Origin: Butyrivibrio sp. LC3010
GTDB taxonomy: Bacteria > Bacillota > Clostridia > Lachnospirales > Lachnospiraceae
Reading direction: 5' to 3'
NCBI RefSeq assembly: GCF_000424385.1
Contig: NZ_AUJU01000001.1
Span: 186,001-250,000, forward strand
Length of the DNA stretch: 64,000 nt
Each line of letters starts with the position of its first letter. The first letter of the stretch is position 1. Below the pieces are notes generated by a model. That model was not told the DNA's origin and did not search any database. It saw only the letters and a list, made by a program, of their open reading frames with translations. The position numbers were made by a program, and so were the translations under genes. Below, piece by piece: positions 61,507 through 64,000 of the stretch.

Positions 61507-62376
61507 ATGAAATTCGATTACTTTTATGAGAATCAATCAGAGAAGTACTCGTTTTATAGGATTCCAAAAGCCCTTTTTACAGAGGGACCATTTCAAAATC
61601 TATCCACAGATGCAAAAGTGCTCTACGGACTTCTGCTTGAGAGGACAAGTCTTTCACAGGAAAATGGATGGCTTGATGAGAACGGCAGAGTCTATGTCTA
61701 TTTCACAATCAAGGCAGTTAAAGCATCAATGGGATGTGCAAACGATAAGGCCTGCGGTCTTTTAAAAGAGCTGGAAAGAATAGGTCTGATCGAAAAAAGG
61801 AAGCAGGGACTATGTAAGCCAACAATCATATATGTGAAGGATTTCATGGGATTCCGGAAAACGGAACGCAGGAATTCCGATAATCAGAACTCCGGTGTTC
61901 CGAAAATCAGAATTCTGGACGACCGGAAATCGGAATCTAATAATACTGAGAATAATAATACTGAGTTAAATAATCCTAATCTTATCTTATCAGGATTAGA
62001 TGTGGATAAGGATGAGAGATCAGTTTATCACGACATTCTTATGGAGCAGTTATCCATGGAGATATTGTATGAGCGTTATCCATTTGAGAGAGAAACTCTG
62101 GATGCAATCCTGGATATGATGCTGGATATCATCTGTTCCAAGAAGGAATACATCCTCATTGCAGGGGATAAGAGACCTTTAAATGTCGTGAAGTCTCAGT
62201 TTCTGAAGCTCAATTCAACGCATATTGAGTACGTTATGGACTGTATGAAGGACAACCCTGTAAAGGTTCGGAACATCAAACAGTACCTATTGGCAACACT
62301 CTACAATGCACCACTTACTATAAACAGCTATTACCAGGCCATGGTCAACAACGATATGGCTGAAGGAAGAATTTAG
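61507..62376 (+). CDS. repA: Replication initiator protein A (RepA-N domain)
   Basis: 289 aa from the ATG at 61507. The N-terminal domain (YSFYRIPKALFTEGPFQNLS, then DAKVLYGLLLERTSLSQENGW, then FTIKAVKASMGCANDKACGLL winged helix) is the RepA-N domain of Firmicute plasmids and elements; it binds the origin. A polar linker rich in Asn separates it from a DUF6017-like C-terminal domain (YERYPFERETLDAILDMMLD, NSTHIEYVMDCM). It presumably allows replication of the excised circle. The spacer upstream of the cargo is a possible origin, unproven. Confidence 0.9.
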   Translation: MKFDYFYENQSEKYSFYRIPKALFTEGPFQNLSTDAKVLYGLLLERTSLSQENGWLDENGRVYVYFTIKAVKASMGCANDKACGLLKELERIGLIEKRKQGLCKPTIIYVKDFMGFRKTERRNSDNQNSGVPKIRILDDRKSESNNTENNNTELNNPNLILSGLDVDKDERSVYHDILMEQLSMEILYERYPFERETLDAILDMMLDIICSKKEYILIAGDKRPLNVVKSQFLKLNSTHIEYVMDCMKDNPVKVRNIKQYLLATLYNAPLTINSYYQAMVNNDMAEGRI

Positions 62377-62388
62377 GAGGAAAACAAA

Positions 62389-62808
62389 ATGGGAAAATTC
62401 TCACTTAACTTAGATCCAATAAAGGACGGATTTGTAGGAACAATAGAAAAGGCAGCAAGCACTGCCGGAAGATATGCAGTCATCGGTACCAATTATGATC
62501 ACAGATTCATTTCTGAAAAGCAGTTCAATGCATATACAGATGAGATGTCAGAGAAAAATACTTTGGGGCTTTTGCTCGTCAGCAGTTTCATGATTTTTTA
62601 TGACACAACAAAGCTTATCGAGATTGATGGTGAGAACTATCTTGTCGGAAGCTTCCTGGTTGTGGAACCGGCAGGTGAGAATGAGGCTCCTCATGCATAT
62701 GCCTGGCTTGGAGATGGTGACATTGAGGCAGTAAAAGAAACACTTTCAGAGTATCTGACAGAGCTGATCATTGATGGTGAGCGCTATGATGCGCTGCATG
62801 TGGACTAA
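62389..62808 (+). CDS. Hypothetical protein of the conjugative element
   Basis: 139 aa, soluble, acidic. Contains AVIGTNYDHRFISEKQFNAY and LVVEPAGENEAPHAYAWLG. GGAGGAAAACAAA precedes the ATG. No recognised family. Located between repA and pcfB-type genes, so an element backbone gene of unknown role. Confidence 0.7.
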   Translation: MGKFSLNLDPIKDGFVGTIEKAASTAGRYAVIGTNYDHRFISEKQFNAYTDEMSEKNTLGLLLVSSFMIFYDTTKLIEIDGENYLVGSFLVVEPAGENEAPHAYAWLGDGDIEAVKETLSEYLTELIIDGERYDALHVD

Positions 62809-62819
62809 GGAGGCAAAAG

Positions 62820-63155
62820 ATGAGCAGGACAATACCTAGAGCATTTGTTACAGCAGCATGGAGCAAAAACCGCGTGGACGCAGAAGACCAGGCGAGGAAA
62901 TATTGCAGTGAACTTGTAAAGGCAGAATATTTACCGCTTTGTCCGGTGCTGGCTTTTAGCGGAATCATCAGCGAGGATGATCCGGACGGGGAAAAGAAGC
63001 GCAGGGAGATGTCGGAGGATCTCTTAAGACGCGCAAGATTTCTCGTAGTCTGTGGCAAGAAAATCAATGATGACGTTAGGGCAGATATTTCCGTTGCAAA
63101 GCGTTCCAAGGTAATACCTACAACGCTGGAAGGCGTTCTGGAATGCGGTGAATAA
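62820..63155 (+). CDS. Small element protein, DUF4406/DUF7768-like
   Basis: 111 aa. Pattern RAFVTAAWSKN at the N-terminus, LPLCPVLAFSGI, LLRRARFLVVCG and VIPTTLEG suggests the small nucleoside-deoxyribosyltransferase-like fold found in element backbone genes. GGAGGCAAAAG before the ATG. Function unproven. Confidence 0.7.
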   Translation: MSRTIPRAFVTAAWSKNRVDAEDQARKYCSELVKAEYLPLCPVLAFSGIISEDDPDGEKKRREMSEDLLRRARFLVVCGKKINDDVRADISVAKRSKVIPTTLEGVLECGE

Positions 63156-63187
63156 GGCTTCCGTGCTGACAGAAAGGAAGTGATTAT

Positions 63188-63691
63188 TTGCAGGAAGAAG
63201 TATCCAAAAAGACGGTTCAATTCGCAGTGAATGGAACCAAGCTGACAGCAAAGTTTCTCTGGAAGGCTCTTGTAGCCTTTAAGAGACATCACGATAAGAA
63301 AAAAGTCGAGAGAGAAGTAAAAAAGAATACTCCCAAAAGAGGCAAACAGACTGTAAAGCAGCTCGTAGGTCAGGGGCAGGGTGTTTCTGCTATGGAAATA
63401 GGAGACTCCGGAATCAGTGATTTCAAGCGCATTGCCAACAAGTACGGTGTGGATTTTGCAATAACGAAAGATAAGACTGTTGATCCGCCAAAATACACTG
63501 TGTTTTTCAAGGCAAAGGATGCAGATGCTATCACTGCTGTATTGAAAGAATATGCTGCAAAGCAGACAAAACGTAAGAAATCGCAGCAGAAGGAACGTCC
63601 CAGCATCCTGCAGAAACTCAAGAAGTTCAAGGAGCTTGTGGCGAAAACAGCTCGTCAGCCCAAGGAGCGCAGGAAGGAGCAGGAGAGATGA
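63188..63691 (+). CDS. PcfB-like conjugal transfer protein (DUF3801)
   Basis: 167 aa starting with TTG at 63188, with AAAGGAAGTGATTAT upstream. Pattern EEVSKKTVQFAVNGTKLTAKFLW, then GDSGISDFKRIANKYGVDFAI and YTVFFKAKDADAITAVLKEY matches the PcfB/DUF3801 family, which in Enterococcus pCF10 is a helper of the coupling protein PcfC. A Lys/Arg-rich tail follows. Its stop overlaps the next gene's start (ATGA). Confidence 0.85.
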   Translation: MQEEVSKKTVQFAVNGTKLTAKFLWKALVAFKRHHDKKKVEREVKKNTPKRGKQTVKQLVGQGQGVSAMEIGDSGISDFKRIANKYGVDFAITKDKTVDPPKYTVFFKAKDADAITAVLKEYAAKQTKRKKSQQKERPSILQKLKKFKELVAKTARQPKERRKEQER

Positions 63692-64000
63692 AAAAGAAAT
63701 ATAAAAAGCTCTTTATCCTGAATATTCCTTATGTGTTTGTGGGACTGGTAGGAACCAATGTTGGCGAAGCAATCCGCATAGCATCAGGAACCACATCTTC
63801 AGAGAAGCTGCAGAGCATAGTTATGGATGGCACTTTCGGAACAGCTTTTTCTAATCCGATGCCAAGCTTTAATCCAAGAGATCTGCTTGTGGGGCTGGCT
63901 ATCGGAGCAGGGCTGAGGCTTGCTGTTTATATCAAAAGCAAGAACGCCAAAAACTTTCGCCACAACATCGAATACGGCTCAGCCAGGTGGGGAAAAAGAG
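63688..64000 (+). CDS. VirD4/TraG-type conjugal coupling protein (partial, runs off the window)
   Basis: First 104 codons only. A hydrophobic start (KLFILNIPYVFVGLVGTNVG), a second transmembrane segment (RDLLVGLAIGAGLRLAVYI), then IEYGSARWGKR, the signature preceding the ATPase domain of TraG/VirD4 in CD1115-like elements. It pumps the DNA-relaxase complex into the type IV channel. Overlaps the PcfB-like gene by 4 bp. Remaining transfer genes are expected beyond the right edge. Confidence 0.88.
   Translation, partial: MKKKYKKLFILNIPYVFVGLVGTNVGEAIRIASGTTSSEKLQSIVMDGTFGTAFSNPMPSFNPRDLLVGLAIGAGLRLAVYIKSKNAKNFRHNIEYGSARWGKR

Noticed and set aside
1..64000. tRNA or rRNA genes
   Set aside because: I looked for TTCRA-type T-loop boxes with acceptor stems and for rRNA conserved words and saw no convincing candidate.

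Overview
The window looks like chromosome from a low-GC anaerobic Firmicute of the Lachnospiraceae, most likely close to Butyrivibrio or Pseudobutyrivibrio. This is inferred from gene content, Gram-positive ribosome binding sites, a SAM-I riboswitch on metK and lineage-restricted small proteins; no rRNA or tRNA gene is present to settle it. Bases 1 to about 39.4 kb are core chromosome. From about 39.7 kb to the right edge the sequence reads as one end of an integrative conjugative element (ICE) lying directly downstream of lysS. Core part, left to right: a 2-hydroxyacid dehydrogenase and a convergent XRE regulator; an AT-rich spacer with two families of degenerate tandem repeats; a Uma2-like protein; a sugar-nucleotide pair (UDPGP-family pyrophosphorylase, galE); an HtrA-like membrane protease with a prion-like N-terminus; a long ClpX; a minus-strand block (arcC, a GH2 glycosidase, DUF975 and other membrane proteins, an HExxH protein, a MATE pump); tex; a PepSY protein; SAM riboswitch and metK; an ABC exporter; dnaE; pfkA; an rRNA methyltransferase; proC; a cell-wall hydrolase; an ornithine carbamoyltransferase; birA, coaX, dusB, greA and lysS. 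Three families of dispersed intergenic repeats, each seen twice, sit in the leaders of unrelated housekeeping genes. The ICE part starts with two small DUF6462-like proteins, ParA and ParB, then small regulators. It ends with element backbone genes: a DUF5688 protein, a Cys-rich protein, a RepA-N replication initiator, a PcfB-like protein and the start of a VirD4/TraG coupling protein. Between them, at 43.1-59.8 kb, lies a cargo block with different, more AT-rich base use. It holds two operons separated by a strong terminator at 52.28 kb. Cargo operon 1 (43.4-52.3 kb) encodes a soluble FtsK/SpoIIIE-type ATPase, a coiled-coil protein, three WXG100-like small helical proteins, a long coiled-coil protein ending in an HNH-type nuclease domain, an overlapping likely immunity gene, and a single-pass membrane protein with about five PASTA-like repeats outside and novel helical repeats (not a kinase) inside. 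This resembles a type VII secretion-linked polymorphic toxin locus, but the usual EsaA/EssA/EssB/EsaB partners and the EssC membrane segments are not seen. Cargo operon 2 (52.4-59.8 kb) encodes a protein made of two copies of an unrecognised domain, a WYL regulator, an ADP-ribosylglycohydrolase with an extra C-terminal module, an endonuclease/exonuclease/phosphatase-fold enzyme and a large TPR-like protein. I consider these two operons the best candidate for an undescribed system in the window.
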